Assembly: GCF_021155765.1 (NCBI RefSeq)
Contig: NC_060105.1
Span: 8,367,501 to 8,431,500, forward strand
Source of the DNA: Diprion similis
Taxonomy: Eukaryota; Arthropoda; Insecta; Hymenoptera; Diprionidae
DNA: 64,000 bases
Direction of reading: 5' to 3'
The notes under the pieces were generated by a model, which was not told the origin of the DNA, made no database searches, and saw nothing but the letters and a program-made list of their open reading frames with translations. A program made the translations under genes and the position numbers. Shown here piece by piece: positions 26,721-37,241 of this stretch. Position 1 is the stretch's first letter. The number at the start of each line of letters is the position of its first letter.

Positions 26721-29700
26721 ATGGGTTCTGGTATATCCAGTGACAGTGACTCAAGTGCAACCGATGTTAAGAAGAAACGTGTCAAGACTATTAATAAGGT
26801 TAAGAGAGCTCGGAAAGAAATGCATCCATGTAAAGAATGTGCGGTGGTAGTAGAACGTTTGCCTGAAGAAGAACTGGGCAAGTTATTGGCAAGAAATGCG
26901 ACGAAATCGAACGATGTGGCAAACTTTCACCGAAATAAATATGGTCGCTTTGTTATTTCAAGAAACCAGCAGCACACTGAAATATCTGAGGAACAAAATA
27001 GTCTGAAAGGAGAGGATTTGACGAGCTGTATAACTGATCCTAATTCTAAGATAATTACAAGAAAAAAATCAGAAAATCATGCAGCTAGTAAAGAACATAT
27101 TGTAAAAGCAGAAAGGAAGAAGTCGCTCAACAAAAGTAAATCTCGCAGAAAACCTAACGCGAGCCATTGTCATAATAAATCGCACAAATTTCAACTGTCA
27201 CTACACACCATAAAAAGGGATGGTGAAAATTCCACTAAACATCAAGATGGTGAAAAATATGCAAATAGCAATATTCCGCGAACTGAAAACATGCCTAAAA
27301 TTGAAAATAGTGAGGATAATTTAAAGGTTAATGTAAATAAAGAATCTGCATCAAAAGGATTCAAGCTGTCTCTCAAGAGAACAGTAACTTCTACTGAAGG
27401 TTTTTGTAATAAAATCTCACGGATTAAAGATCTCAGTGAGAAGCAAGACAGTGATTCTAATGATGAAGATTTTGAAAGTAAATTAAAGATTACTCCCAAG
27501 AGAAAATTACACAATTCCAAAAAGAATGAGGTAAATGTTTCTGAACTGAGAAAGCGTGCAAAAGTTGAATATGCACCGTGCAGTAATCGCCGATCAATTA
27601 ATAAACCCAAACTCCAAGTTTGCAACAGAGATTTGAATCAAGAGAACACACTTGACCACCTACAAGTTAACTCTGATAGCAGTCAAAATCAAAAAAATGA
27701 TCATATTATTCCAAAGAAATCATCCCACCTGAAAATTTTGCAAGTTGCAGTTAAAAGACTGAAGAAGCAAACTACGACTGCACCTAACAAAGCTGACCCA
27801 GTGGAGCCTTCGAATCAACACATAGAAACACATAAAACAGTTTGTAATAATCCGACTGATATTTCAACTGTCAAAGCAACAGATCAAGGTCAAAATAAGG
27901 CCAAAGAGACTAGGAATAGACTGATTACAGATTATTTTTTCAAAATTGATAAAAGCAATGTTTTGCCAGCAAAAACTGTGAAATCCTTGGAAGACAAAGT
28001 AATTGAGGATGCAGTATTGAGAAAGAAATGGAAAATTCACAAAGATGTGATTATACCGTTAATAAATTGTAAAGAATTGAAAACATCTAAGTCGGGATAT
28101 GTTGCCTCAGAAATTGAGAAACTGAATCAAAAATACTCCACTTTGTTTGTTTTTGGCAATCTCTCAAGTACAACTGTAAATACATCTCACTCACCCTACA
28201 AACAATCATCCACCAATTTCAGTGATGAGTCTTTGATAAGTGATAATGTAGTTAAGATTCTTCAAAACTCAGTTCACACTGTTACGGTTCCAATGGAAAG
28301 AAATGCATTGCCTATCAACTACAAACCTCCACATTTCGAAAAATATTCACCAGTAAAAAGTATAGAAGTTTCGTTGAATGACAATTCATCTACAATAAAT
28401 TCTGAACCAGGATCAAGAGAAGCAGAGAAACCAGCAATTCGGATGGATCGTACAGATGATGTTTCTCCTCATTCCAAAGGCGAAAATAAACGAGATATGG
28501 ATAAGGAACCGCCCCGTCTATCTCTGTTCACAAGTAATCACGAAATTAGAAATCATCTTAGTCAGACTTCAGAAAAATCATTCGAAGTAGCATCTACTCT
28601 TAAAATTCCATCATCCGTATCTCCAAAGAAACAAAGAACCAGACAATTAGTCCAACATAATCCAGAATTAAATAACACACAAGTTCCTGGGGTAGAAATC
28701 ATTACTGGCGTACGAAAAGTGACTAAAACGCCAGAGAAAATTTGCACTGTGTCATTAACAAAAAACATAGATTTTTCGCTTCACACTGATGAAATGCGGA
28801 AAAAACTAAATAGTACGCCGTTACTCAGGAATAATTCTATGCATGCTATCAATCAGCCAGATACGTGTTCGGCTCATAGGTCGGAAACAAAACAGCCCAA
28901 AAAATCATACAAATCCGAACTGGCTAAAGAAAAAGTGACTAAAACATCTTTTCCTCTAAATGGCATGACAATTTTAAACCATTCCGTCCTGGATGATCGA
29001 GATAATTGGATGGACATGGGCGAGAGCAGTGATGACGGTGCAGCCAAAATTAATATAGCTGTGGATAATGGTGATACAGTGCAACAAAGCGAAAGTTTAG
29101 AAATACGTCCAAATCTCTGCATCACAGTAGCCAGCGAAACAGTACCTTGTAATAGCACAAAAAATATGCGAACTGATTCTCTTGCTATTAACGATCTTGC
29201 ATGTACTATTGAAAATTGCAAAGATACAAATCCCAGCGGAGATATCAGACGCCCGGCTGAATGTCCCCGCAACTGTCCATCATTGATGAAAATTCTAGAA
29301 TCAAAGAAAACTCAGTATCATTCGGCGCATCAACCTGCTTGCAAAACTATTGAAACTCGCTCAAGTGGAGAGGAAACATCATCTGGAAGTGGTATAATTG
29401 AGAAGAGAGATCACAATACACACCACAGCGAAACAGATTCTGATAATCTTACTGAAGAAATATCACTTAATGACAATTGTGTTGATGCATTTCCGTCCCT
29501 CTACATTGATGAAAATCTTCAACCTTCTGATGTACAGGATATTCCTGTTATGGATACGGTAGAACAACTTGGGTCATCTGTTGACACGGATATAAGTGAA
29601 TCTGATCCACTAGCTATGACACCTACAGAATCAAACATGTCAACTTCTAACGATTGTATCAGTAGTGTAGTGGCTGAAGTTGATCAAGCTGATGACAATA

Positions 29701-32700
29701 CTGAATTACCTTTGAAAAAAGAATGTATTTTTTGCAAGAAGGCATTCAGATTCACATACAACTTGGGAAAACATTTATCAACGTTGCATGTAAGAGATAC
29801 AAATAAGTCGTGTACCATCTGTGATAAACAATTGACTGAAAAAAATGTGATCAAACATTATCTTGAACACTGTGGTTGCACAGAAATATGTGAGACTGGT
29901 GCCAGCGAATGCAGTATTTGTACCAAAAAATTCAAGAAACCACGAGCTCTTAGCTATCACATGAGACATAAGCACGGTATTGCAAAACAACAGGGTAGTC
30001 CGAATACAGTATCGCAAACTTCTAAATCAAACACATGTACTATGTGCCGATCAACATATAACTCCGAAGAAGATTTGTTCTTGCACATGTTGACTCATAC
30101 TGAAAAAGACTTGCAGGATACCTACGAAGTTGAAAAGGTTAAAAAACAGCTTGAATCAATTACGGATACTAGAGAAGTGATAATTTCTGAAAATCAAGCC
30201 AGTGGCAATTCTGAGAGCAAAAATGCTAAACCTGAGGAACAAGTACCACCCAAACTCACAGGGACTAGTGATACTCCAACTGCATTGTCTTCTGCTGTTT
30301 CAACTTGTGAATTATCAATTTGCCTTTGCCATAAAGCTGAACGACTCGAAATGTCATGTGGTGTAATAATTGAACTTGCGATAGTGTGCAAACAGTGTAA
30401 AACATTTTTTAAAACAAGAAAATGCTTTAAAGATCATTACAACATTTCACCGTGTACATGGAATAGTTTGAGTGGAGTGACACCTGCAATGTTTTGCAAT
30501 AAATATCGCGTTATTTTAAGTTCCCTGCAAGATATGCACTCGCACTTGAAGAAGCACAGTGACCTCAATTTAGAAATGCACATGTCGTTACTCTGTAAAC
30601 ATTGCAATGTATTCTTTTTTTCAATCGGACCTCTATTTTACGAACATTGGTTCAATCACTGCAAGGATCCTCTATATATTGCTGATCATTGGGTATTTCC
30701 TAATAATACTAAAATAAAGATCGTCGAGCCGAATAGTAGAACAGATGGCAATAATGACGAACCCACTGAAAGTCTTTTCGTTGCTGATTATCAGTGTCAT
30801 TATTGTAAAAAACCGTTTCGAACTCAAGTTGAGTTGAACAAGCACCTTATTTTTAACCACACATGTCATCAAAAAGTTGATTCTCCACCTCGAGTTAGTA
30901 AAATTATCAACTTGTGCTTTAAACTAATTTGCAGTATATGTAATAAAGATTTCGCTGACAAATCAAGATTTGATACTCATGTTGAAGAGCACAGAACCAT
31001 CAAAGATTTACTACAAATTCCTAAAGACCTGTGTAAATCATCAGAAGGTAATCCGCTTTCTTGCAACATATGTAAAATCGAATATGACACAACAAAGGAT
31101 TATGAAAATCACTTGATCAAACATGATATAATTCAGGAAAAATTTGTTTGCAATTATTGCGCACTCATGGTGGATAGTATTAAAGACTTCGAACATCATT
31201 CCACGGAACATAAAGGTACACCAGAAAAACCAGTTTCATGTAAAGTCATATTTGCTACAGCCAAGTTTCATTGTAAGACTTGTAAATTATGGTTTGATAA
31301 TCAAGCTATATTGGATAAGCATTTTGCAACACATAGTAATTCGGTTAAATCAACTTCAGAACTTGTAGAAAAATCACCTGTAAAATCTGCGAGGGCTGTT
31401 GAGAAAACAAGCGTTGCCAATGAGACTAGTCAACAAGAATCGAATAGTCAAATTGATGACGCAAGCGCTGTCATTGAGGGAAATCAGCAAGAATTCGCCA
31501 ACGATGTTGAGGAAACAAGCACTACCACTGAAACGAATCGACAAGAATCAACTAATCAAATTGATGACACAAGCGCGATTATTGAGAAGAATCAGCAAGA
31601 AACCATTAGTGGAGTTCAAGAAACAAGCAATACCGTTGAAACAAATCAGGAAGAATCAACTAACCAAATTGCCGATGCAAGTGCTATCGTTGAGAAGAAT
31701 CAGCAAGAATCAACGATCGAAATCGAAGCAGGAAGTGCTATTATTGAAAATAATCAGAAAAAATCGATTAATCGAGTTGAGAAAACCATCGCTATCATTG
31801 AAAGAAATCCACAAGGATCAAACTACCAAATTGAACCTGATGCTTCCATTCCCACGCACAAAGATATCACTTCGGATAGCTCTAAAGTAATTCCCAGTGT
31901 GATAGACGTATCTGATGACTCGAATTGTACGAATGCTGAAATACTGCCCAGCGAGAAGAATGCACTAGAAGATTCAACCACAAAAAACTCTATGCTTAAG
32001 GAACAGCTTCCAAAATCGAGCGACGAAGAACCTAAGAAGTTATCATTCTTACGTGTTAAAGATTTAAAAGAACTTCTTCCATACACTTGTAGCAAATGCA
32101 AAGCTGAGTTTAATACGGAGGAGAATCTTAACAGTCATGATTGTAAAGAGTCGTTAAAAACACGGATTAGAGTTAGTTACATTTGTAAAACGTGTACAAA
32201 GATTGAATGCAATACTGTTGACGATTGGTACCAGCATATGATGACACACATCTCAATGCAATCTACCCCAAATTCTTCTGGCACTTGGGTGTGTGTACTT
32301 GACGGACCGCATGGGAAAAAGACCTTTATATGTACCATTTGCCACAATTACAGAACTCATTTCCTCAATGAAATAGAGGTTCATTTAATACGTAGTCACG
32401 CAGACGTCGCTGCTCCTCTTTTTAACTGCAAATTTTGTCCATCATTTAAAACTGACATAAAACCAGAAATGGAACGTCATTTAGCCGCTCATTTTCGAAG
32501 TCTAGAAACAACACCTACCTTAGCTACCTCAAATAGCACAATATATCCGTTTCATCAACTTGACAATTACATCAACTCTCACTCAAATTCATTTTTACCT
32601 GTACGTGGATCAGATACTAACTCATCCGAACATCTATCAGTGAAAAATTCAAACAACTCCGAACAACCAAGTTTGGCAATTCCTTTTAATAAGGAGAGCA

Positions 32701-33854
32701 ATAATACTCCACAACCTCTTTCAGTTTTGCACTCTAATAACTTTCAACAACCAACTCCAATTATATCTGGTGGAAGCTTGGGCAATGATTTAACACCGGT
32801 TTTAACAGCTGACAATTCCAACAATCTTCAACAACCCGTTCCGATTTCATCTGACAGTAGTTCACGTAATAATTTAGCTCCAACAAAACCAGTCAACAGT
32901 ACCAATAATTTCCAAATACCAGTTTCAATTTCATCTTTACCCACTACATCAGGCGACAATGTAGTACCACAATTTACTCTGATTGGCAGCTTCAATAATA
33001 TCCAACAACCAGTGCCAACGATTCCAATAAACTCCAACAATAGCTCACTAACATATACACCGGTTCAAAATTCTAACGCCTTTGAACTAGGAGTTCCGTT
33101 TGTACCAGTTACTATTTCGGAAAATAATTTGTCATCGGATCAGCGAATTAATACTTCAGAATGGTTATCGACAATAGTTCAATCGTGTCAAAATCAATCC
33201 AATAATACTCCACAGTTTAATGGTATTGCCAACGTGGTATACAGGTTACCTACACCTGCTGCAAACCCTTTATACTCTTGCAGTATATGTCAAAATTATC
33301 ATTGCTCGACAGAGCAAGAACTAAAGCTTCACGAGTCTCTACATCAGCGAACTGAGTATAACGCTCCTTCGAAAAAAGCATACCGATGCAGGTTGTGCAA
33401 AGAATATCTTTATGGTTCTGACGATGATTTGAGAGCACATGTACAGACGTGTCCCAAAAGTGGAAAGTCCCAATTACCTCAAAATCACATTCAACCAGTC
33501 GAAGCCCTTGCATCATTTAAATGCAAACATTGTACCCAGGTCTTTTCATCTTATAATATATACCTGCGCCACATAAATACATTTCATACTTTTCTTGTTC
33601 TCAATCAGCAACAAGGAAATGAAACCCAATTGCGAACTAGATATCCTTATTCTTGTCCCATATGTACGACAGGTTTTCTACAAGAGACTCACTTGCAGGC
33701 TCATATTAGGCAATTGCATCCAAATGACCAAGTGGTACATCCAAAAGTATTTCATAGTCAAGCTTTGTTCAAATGTGGTATTTGTGAGTTACTTCTTGTA
33801 TCTGAAGCGGCGTTAAATGCTCACATGAGGTCGCACAATATCATAAATTCTTAG
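26721..33854 (+). CDS. Large multi-C2H2 zinc-finger protein (2,377 aa, single open exon)
   Basis: One uninterrupted frame runs from an ATG in a good Kozak context (GCCATGG) to TAG. The first ~1,000 residues are polar, charged and probably disordered, with a basic NLS-like cluster at residues 17-32 and a PCNA-box-like motif (NRLITDYFF) at 399-407. About 21 C2H2 or C2HC fingers follow in three groups: residues ~1000-1540 (12, the sixth lacking its second Cys), ~1788-1925 (4) and ~2185-2373 (5). Between groups 1 and 2 lie eight 18-residue repeats (~1561-1704); between groups 2 and 3 lies an Asn/Gln/Pro/Ser-rich spacer (~1960-2165). Linkers between fingers are long and not of the TGEKP type, so this is not a typical tandem DNA-reading array. 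By family it is probably a nuclear, DNA- or chromatin-associated protein. I do not recognise an orthologue. A possible 3' splice site (GTTGTAG at ~26,693-26,699) suggests a non-coding 5' exon upstream. Confidence 0.93.
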   Translation: MGSGISSDSDSSATDVKKKRVKTINKVKRARKEMHPCKECAVVVERLPEEELGKLLARNATKSNDVANFHRNKYGRFVISRNQQHTEISEEQNSLKGEDLTSCITDPNSKIITRKKSENHAASKEHIVKAERKKSLNKSKSRRKPNASHCHNKSHKFQLSLHTIKRDGENSTKHQDGEKYANSNIPRTENMPKIENSEDNLKVNVNKESASKGFKLSLKRTVTSTEGFCNKISRIKDLSEKQDSDSNDEDFESKLKITPKRKLHNSKKNEVNVSELRKRAKVEYAPCSNRRSINKPKLQVCNRDLNQENTLDHLQVNSDSSQNQKNDHIIPKKSSHLKILQVAVKRLKKQTTTAPNKADPVEPSNQHIETHKTVCNNPTDISTVKATDQGQNKAKETRNRLITDYFFKIDKSNVLPAKTVKSLEDKVIEDAVLRKKWKIHKDVIIPLINCKELKTSKSGYVASEIEKLNQKYSTLFVFGNLSSTTVNTSHSPYKQSSTNFSDESLISDNVVKILQNSVHTVTVPMERNALPINYKPPHFEKYSPVKSIEVSLNDNSSTINSEPGSREAEKPAIRMDRTDDVSPHSKGENKRDMDKEPPRLSLFTSNHEIRNHLSQTSEKSFEVASTLKIPSSVSPKKQRTRQLVQHNPELNNTQVPGVEIITGVRKVTKTPEKICTVSLTKNIDFSLHTDEMRKKLNSTPLLRNNSMHAINQPDTCSAHRSETKQPKKSYKSELAKEKVTKTSFPLNGMTILNHSVLDDRDNWMDMGESSDDGAAKINIAVDNGDTVQQSESLEIRPNLCITVASETVPCNSTKNMRTDSLAINDLACTIENCKDTNPSGDIRRPAECPRNCPSLMKILESKKTQYHSAHQPACKTIETRSSGEETSSGSGIIEKRDHNTHHSETDSDNLTEEISLNDNCVDAFPSLYIDENLQPSDVQDIPVMDTVEQLGSSVDTDISESDPLAMTPTESNMSTSNDCISSVVAEVDQADDNTELPLKKECIFCKKAFRFTYNLGKHLSTLHVRDTNKSCTICDKQLTEKNVIKHYLEHCGCTEICETGASECSICTKKFKKPRALSYHMRHKHGIAKQQGSPNTVSQTSKSNTCTMCRSTYNSEEDLFLHMLTHTEKDLQDTYEVEKVKKQLESITDTREVIISENQASGNSESKNAKPEEQVPPKLTGTSDTPTALSSAVSTCELSICLCHKAERLEMSCGVIIELAIVCKQCKTFFKTRKCFKDHYNISPCTWNSLSGVTPAMFCNKYRVILSSLQDMHSHLKKHSDLNLEMHMSLLCKHCNVFFFSIGPLFYEHWFNHCKDPLYIADHWVFPNNTKIKIVEPNSRTDGNNDEPTESLFVADYQCHYCKKPFRTQVELNKHLIFNHTCHQKVDSPPRVSKIINLCFKLICSICNKDFADKSRFDTHVEEHRTIKDLLQIPKDLCKSSEGNPLSCNICKIEYDTTKDYENHLIKHDIIQEKFVCNYCALMVDSIKDFEHHSTEHKGTPEKPVSCKVIFATAKFHCKTCKLWFDNQAILDKHFATHSNSVKSTSELVEKSPVKSARAVEKTSVANETSQQESNSQIDDASAVIEGNQQEFANDVEETSTTTETNRQESTNQIDDTSAIIEKNQQETISGVQETSNTVETNQEESTNQIADASAIVEKNQQESTIEIEAGSAIIENNQKKSINRVEKTIAIIERNPQGSNYQIEPDASIPTHKDITSDSSKVIPSVIDVSDDSNCTNAEILPSEKNALEDSTTKNSMLKEQLPKSSDEEPKKLSFLRVKDLKELLPYTCSKCKAEFNTEENLNSHDCKESLKTRIRVSYICKTCTKIECNTVDDWYQHMMTHISMQSTPNSSGTWVCVLDGPHGKKTFICTICHNYRTHFLNEIEVHLIRSHADVAAPLFNCKFCPSFKTDIKPEMERHLAAHFRSLETTPTLATSNSTIYPFHQLDNYINSHSNSFLPVRGSDTNSSEHLSVKNSNNSEQPSLAIPFNKESNNTPQPLSVLHSNNFQQPTPIISGGSLGNDLTPVLTADNSNNLQQPVPISSDSSSRNNLAPTKPVNSTNNFQIPVSISSLPTTSGDNVVPQFTLIGSFNNIQQPVPTIPINSNNSSLTYTPVQNSNAFELGVPFVPVTISENNLSSDQRINTSEWLSTIVQSCQNQSNNTPQFNGIANVVYRLPTPAANPLYSCSICQNYHCSTEQELKLHESLHQRTEYNAPSKKAYRCRLCKEYLYGSDDDLRAHVQTCPKSGKSQLPQNHIQPVEALASFKCKHCTQVFSSYNIYLRHINTFHTFLVLNQQQGNETQLRTRYPYSCPICTTGFLQETHLQAHIRQLHPNDQVVHPKVFHSQALFKCGICELLLVSEAALNAHMRSHNIINS
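31401..31832 (+). repeat. Eight tandem 54-bp units (18 aa each) inside the zinc-finger gene
   Basis: Eight exact-length 18-codon units follow one another without gaps. Typical units are DDTSAIIEKNQQETISGV and QETSNTVETNQEESTNQI. Odd and even units differ (EETS... versus DDTSAIIEKNQQ...), giving a 36-aa higher-order period, which points to amplification by pairs. Conserved positions are an early acidic pair, Ser/Thr, a central Glu-x-Asn-Gln and a hydrophobic last residue. Eighteen residues is five alpha-helical turns, so any helix would repeat the same face in each unit (inference). Because the unit is a multiple of 3, the +1 frame also stays open, but that is a shadow. Confidence 0.9.
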
Positions 33855-36800
33855 TAGTTCACTTAATTCTTTTTAAAATGTATTAATATAATTTTAGATT
33901 TTTTTTAACTTTCAAATTCATTTTTATCATGCAAATTCAGAAATTATTTTTCCCGATACAAATATCAAGATGTAAATAAAATCATGACTATACGCGAAAT
34001 ATTGTAGAACAAAATTTATATGCATACACAAAGTTATTGCAGTCTGCATATGTGTCGCTTAGTACTCATCAGACATGAATCAAGAATGTTGAATAATAAT
34101 TGTACTACGAAGTATTAATTGGGTATTAGAAAAGATATACTATATAAATAAATACGAATAATTTTTAAAGCTTCTTGGACTAAAGTAAATAAACTTTAGA
34201 TAGTAGCGATTATTATAGTTATATCTTAAAAGAAATTCTCGCTACATACAGAGTGTTTGGTTAGCTGGTAGATCGAAGAATCTAAGAATTTTGTGCATGT
34301 ACCAGAAAAGTTGTTTTATTAAGATACATGAAAGAAGAATTACATGTGCCATTCTTCTTTGTTAACCCAAGTGGAATTTTTATTCTGGAAGATATATAAT
34401 TCCCAGGAGATTCCAGATCTGGTATCTACCAGAAATCCCGACCATATTTCGTACATGCGAAAAAAATACGCATTTACATTTATATTTTTATACGTTGCTG
34501 TTTACGTAATTTTATAATGTAAAGACGGAGTATCGGTCGAAACTGTTTGACATAATACCGGCATGGTATGTACATTGGGGTGGATGATGATAATCGAAAA
34601 GTGCACTTGGTAAAAACTAAAATTCAAGCTTGAATGCTTCACCAAATTACAGTGGTGTTATAATCCACATTGCACATATAGGCTAAATAATTAATATTTA
34701 CCATTTTATTCATAACTTGAGAGAGAAAAGTTCCTCCAAGTTGTAGAATTCTGTACTAGCTAATAGACTACAGCGATCGAAATACTGTTGTAGAATGTAT
34801 TGTAATTTTTTTCTAAGTTTATTACTTTCTTTATTATTTTCTGTACAATCTGTGTATATGTGACCACTCTATCGCATTTTCAATTATTGCATTCGATTAT
34901 AAAGAATACTGCATTTCAATCACAGAAGTACAGGAATATATGTTTGACTATGCTTGTTGCGACTCCAATAGTCTGTAGTAGACAAACCAACTCGTTATTC
35001 GCGCTTGATTAACGTTTATTTACTTATAATGAAATTTACTGTAAAAATTTCAATTTGAAAGAAGAAAGATTTGAAAAAATATTTTCAAGCATATAGCGTT
35101 TTAAAATCATTTTCTGTTAGCTATAAATATTTTAAGCCTAGTAATTAGTAAACAACCTGTCGAACCATATTCTTCAAAATTTGTATTACTACATTAGTAT
35201 TATTAGTTCGCAACATGAACTTAAGAGGTATTTTTTATTTTACACTGAGGGCATTTATCCAATATTTACGAATAAAAGTAAACTTGTAACTTGGATAAGA
35301 ATGAACAGCTGTTCTTCTATAAGATAACGTCTTCTTTAATCAAATGTGTAAATTTTTGATTTATGTTTTTTATTACTTTATAAATTCAGCTCTAGTATTA
35401 AAAATTGTAAAGTCTTAACCCATCAAGTTTTTAATTGCTAATGTAGAATATTTTTGATCACTATTAAAATTGTAGACATATGTGTTAGTGCCATTGCAAA
35501 CTAATATAATATGACTCATCGAATAATGAAATATACAAAAAAAAGGGTCAAAATAGTATATTTTCAACATGACATACATGCTAATGACAAATTATTACGA
35601 TATCATAAATATATCTATAATAGTGCTTCACAATAGTAACAATAATAACCACACGTATCACAATGTATGCCACAAATCCAGATATTTGTAGAATCATTAA
35701 AAAAACATATTTTTTATTATAACTTCGACATAATTACTACAAGTTAATTATATGAATAACTTTTATATTTTTCGCTTATTGAAACTGTAGTTTTGATAAA
35801 TAATTCATGGTACTACACTGAATTGTTTATTCATAGGATACCAACAAAGTTCCTTGCGACGAAATCCTACGCATTTCTTGTATTAAATAAATACGAATTG
35901 AATAATTTGTATTAATTTTCAGCTTTGTATCGTAAATCATGTATTCTGGATTATCCAACGTAAACTTACGAACAGTTCGTAAAACTGGTTATCTCCCGAA
36001 TTGTCTGATATATTATTTAGTCCGAGGTTCTCATCACCGAACTAAAGTCATGATTGGACGATACGAGTATCATCGCTTACGATTAGTCATAGCTGATAAG
36101 CCATACTATGGATAAATTCGATGTATATTTGCACGTGAGGAGAATTAGCCAGGTCTAGATCAGACATTTTTCAAATTTGCCTGTCAATAGTGTCTTCCAG
36201 GAACTTTATTTTTCTGTACAATCGAAAAATTAAATGTTCAGAATTCGTCGATTATTTGCAACGCATTTTAATGCGAATTGTTTATCAAAACATGTTGGTT
36301 TCATTAATAAAGATGTTCAGTGAATCGATTTTTTCACTCCAGTAAAAAACGCCCAAGTTTTCTTTTTTAACAAATGATGAAAGTTGATGGAAACAAGTTT
36401 TTAATTGTTTATAAAACTAATATTACCTTACTCGACTTAGGAATTTTACATAAGCGTGAATTTATCTCAATGTCACGATATTTTCACGTGAAAAAACCGA
36501 ACAAACTGATCTCCAAATCGCCAATGAATAATCATAATTTTTTACGAACATTCATTACTGTGAAAAAGGATAACTTCGCGTCCGGACTGTACTAAAGGAC
36601 ATTCGCCATGGAAGATAGAGGCATAAACAAAATCTCAAGTGGATGCTCTCGAGCGGAGACGATAGCAAAGACGGGTACATTCTGGCTTGGGGATCGTCAT
36701 TGTGAATAGACTAAACTTACTGAGAACATTATTACCATTGAATTTTACATTTAATCTATTGTTAAATAAATAATGAACACTAGTTTGCATTAAGCATTAT

Positions 36801-37150
36801 TACCCTTAAAACCGTGCATTTTGATAATGCGATGTGACGCGTGTTGGAACAAATGATTTATCGTGTGGTCGTGGGTTATTTAACTTCGAACCATTAAATC
36901 GAAGATTAAACAATGATGATAAAGTGTAAGTAAAAGTATGTATAATAACGGTAGGGAAACCCGATATTCGCGATCGGTTATATTTTGTGTACGGTTATCA
37001 GCCTCAGAACTCCGAAAGATAAACTTGATAATAGAATTGATAAATGATATCCATCTAGTTAAGGTCAGTCCGAAGTTAGTCATTGTTGAGCTCGGTACAG
37101 CTACCGTGTTCAAAATCGGTCGGACGTAGGACTGTGTTGCTCAAAGGGCA
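33855..37150. other. Intergenic DNA between zinc-finger gene and caspase array
   Basis: After the probable 3' UTR this ~3.3 kb is AT-rich and without coding potential that I can support; short open frames are scattered and lack splice logic. It presumably contains the promoter of caspase copy 1 in its last few hundred bases. A TCAGTC initiator-like hexamer lies near 37,187, about 55 bases before the caspase ATG. Confidence 0.5.
33975..34152 (+). terminator. Candidate polyadenylation signals of the zinc-finger gene
   Basis: AATAAA hexamers lie at 33,975-33,980 and 34,147-34,152, 121 and 293 bases after the stop codon. Either could end the transcript; which is used cannot be told from sequence alone. 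Confidence 0.4.
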
Positions 37151-37241
37151 TCGCGTAATGTTCGCACTTCTATTTTGCCTCTTCTCAGTCGCGCGGGAAG
37201 TTATTACGCTTTTGTCGGCAAGTCGGAAACGACTGAATTCG

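Noticed and set aside
26721..26741. N-myristoylation signal (MGSGIS) on the zinc-finger protein
   Set aside because: The short pattern fits, but a large nuclear zinc-finger protein with an NLS next to it makes lipid anchoring unlikely.
31399..31890. 163-codon highly basic frame on the + strand inside the zinc-finger gene
   Set aside because: It is the +1 frame of the 54-bp repeats; repeats of length 3n keep every stop-free frame open. The main frame carries the fingers.
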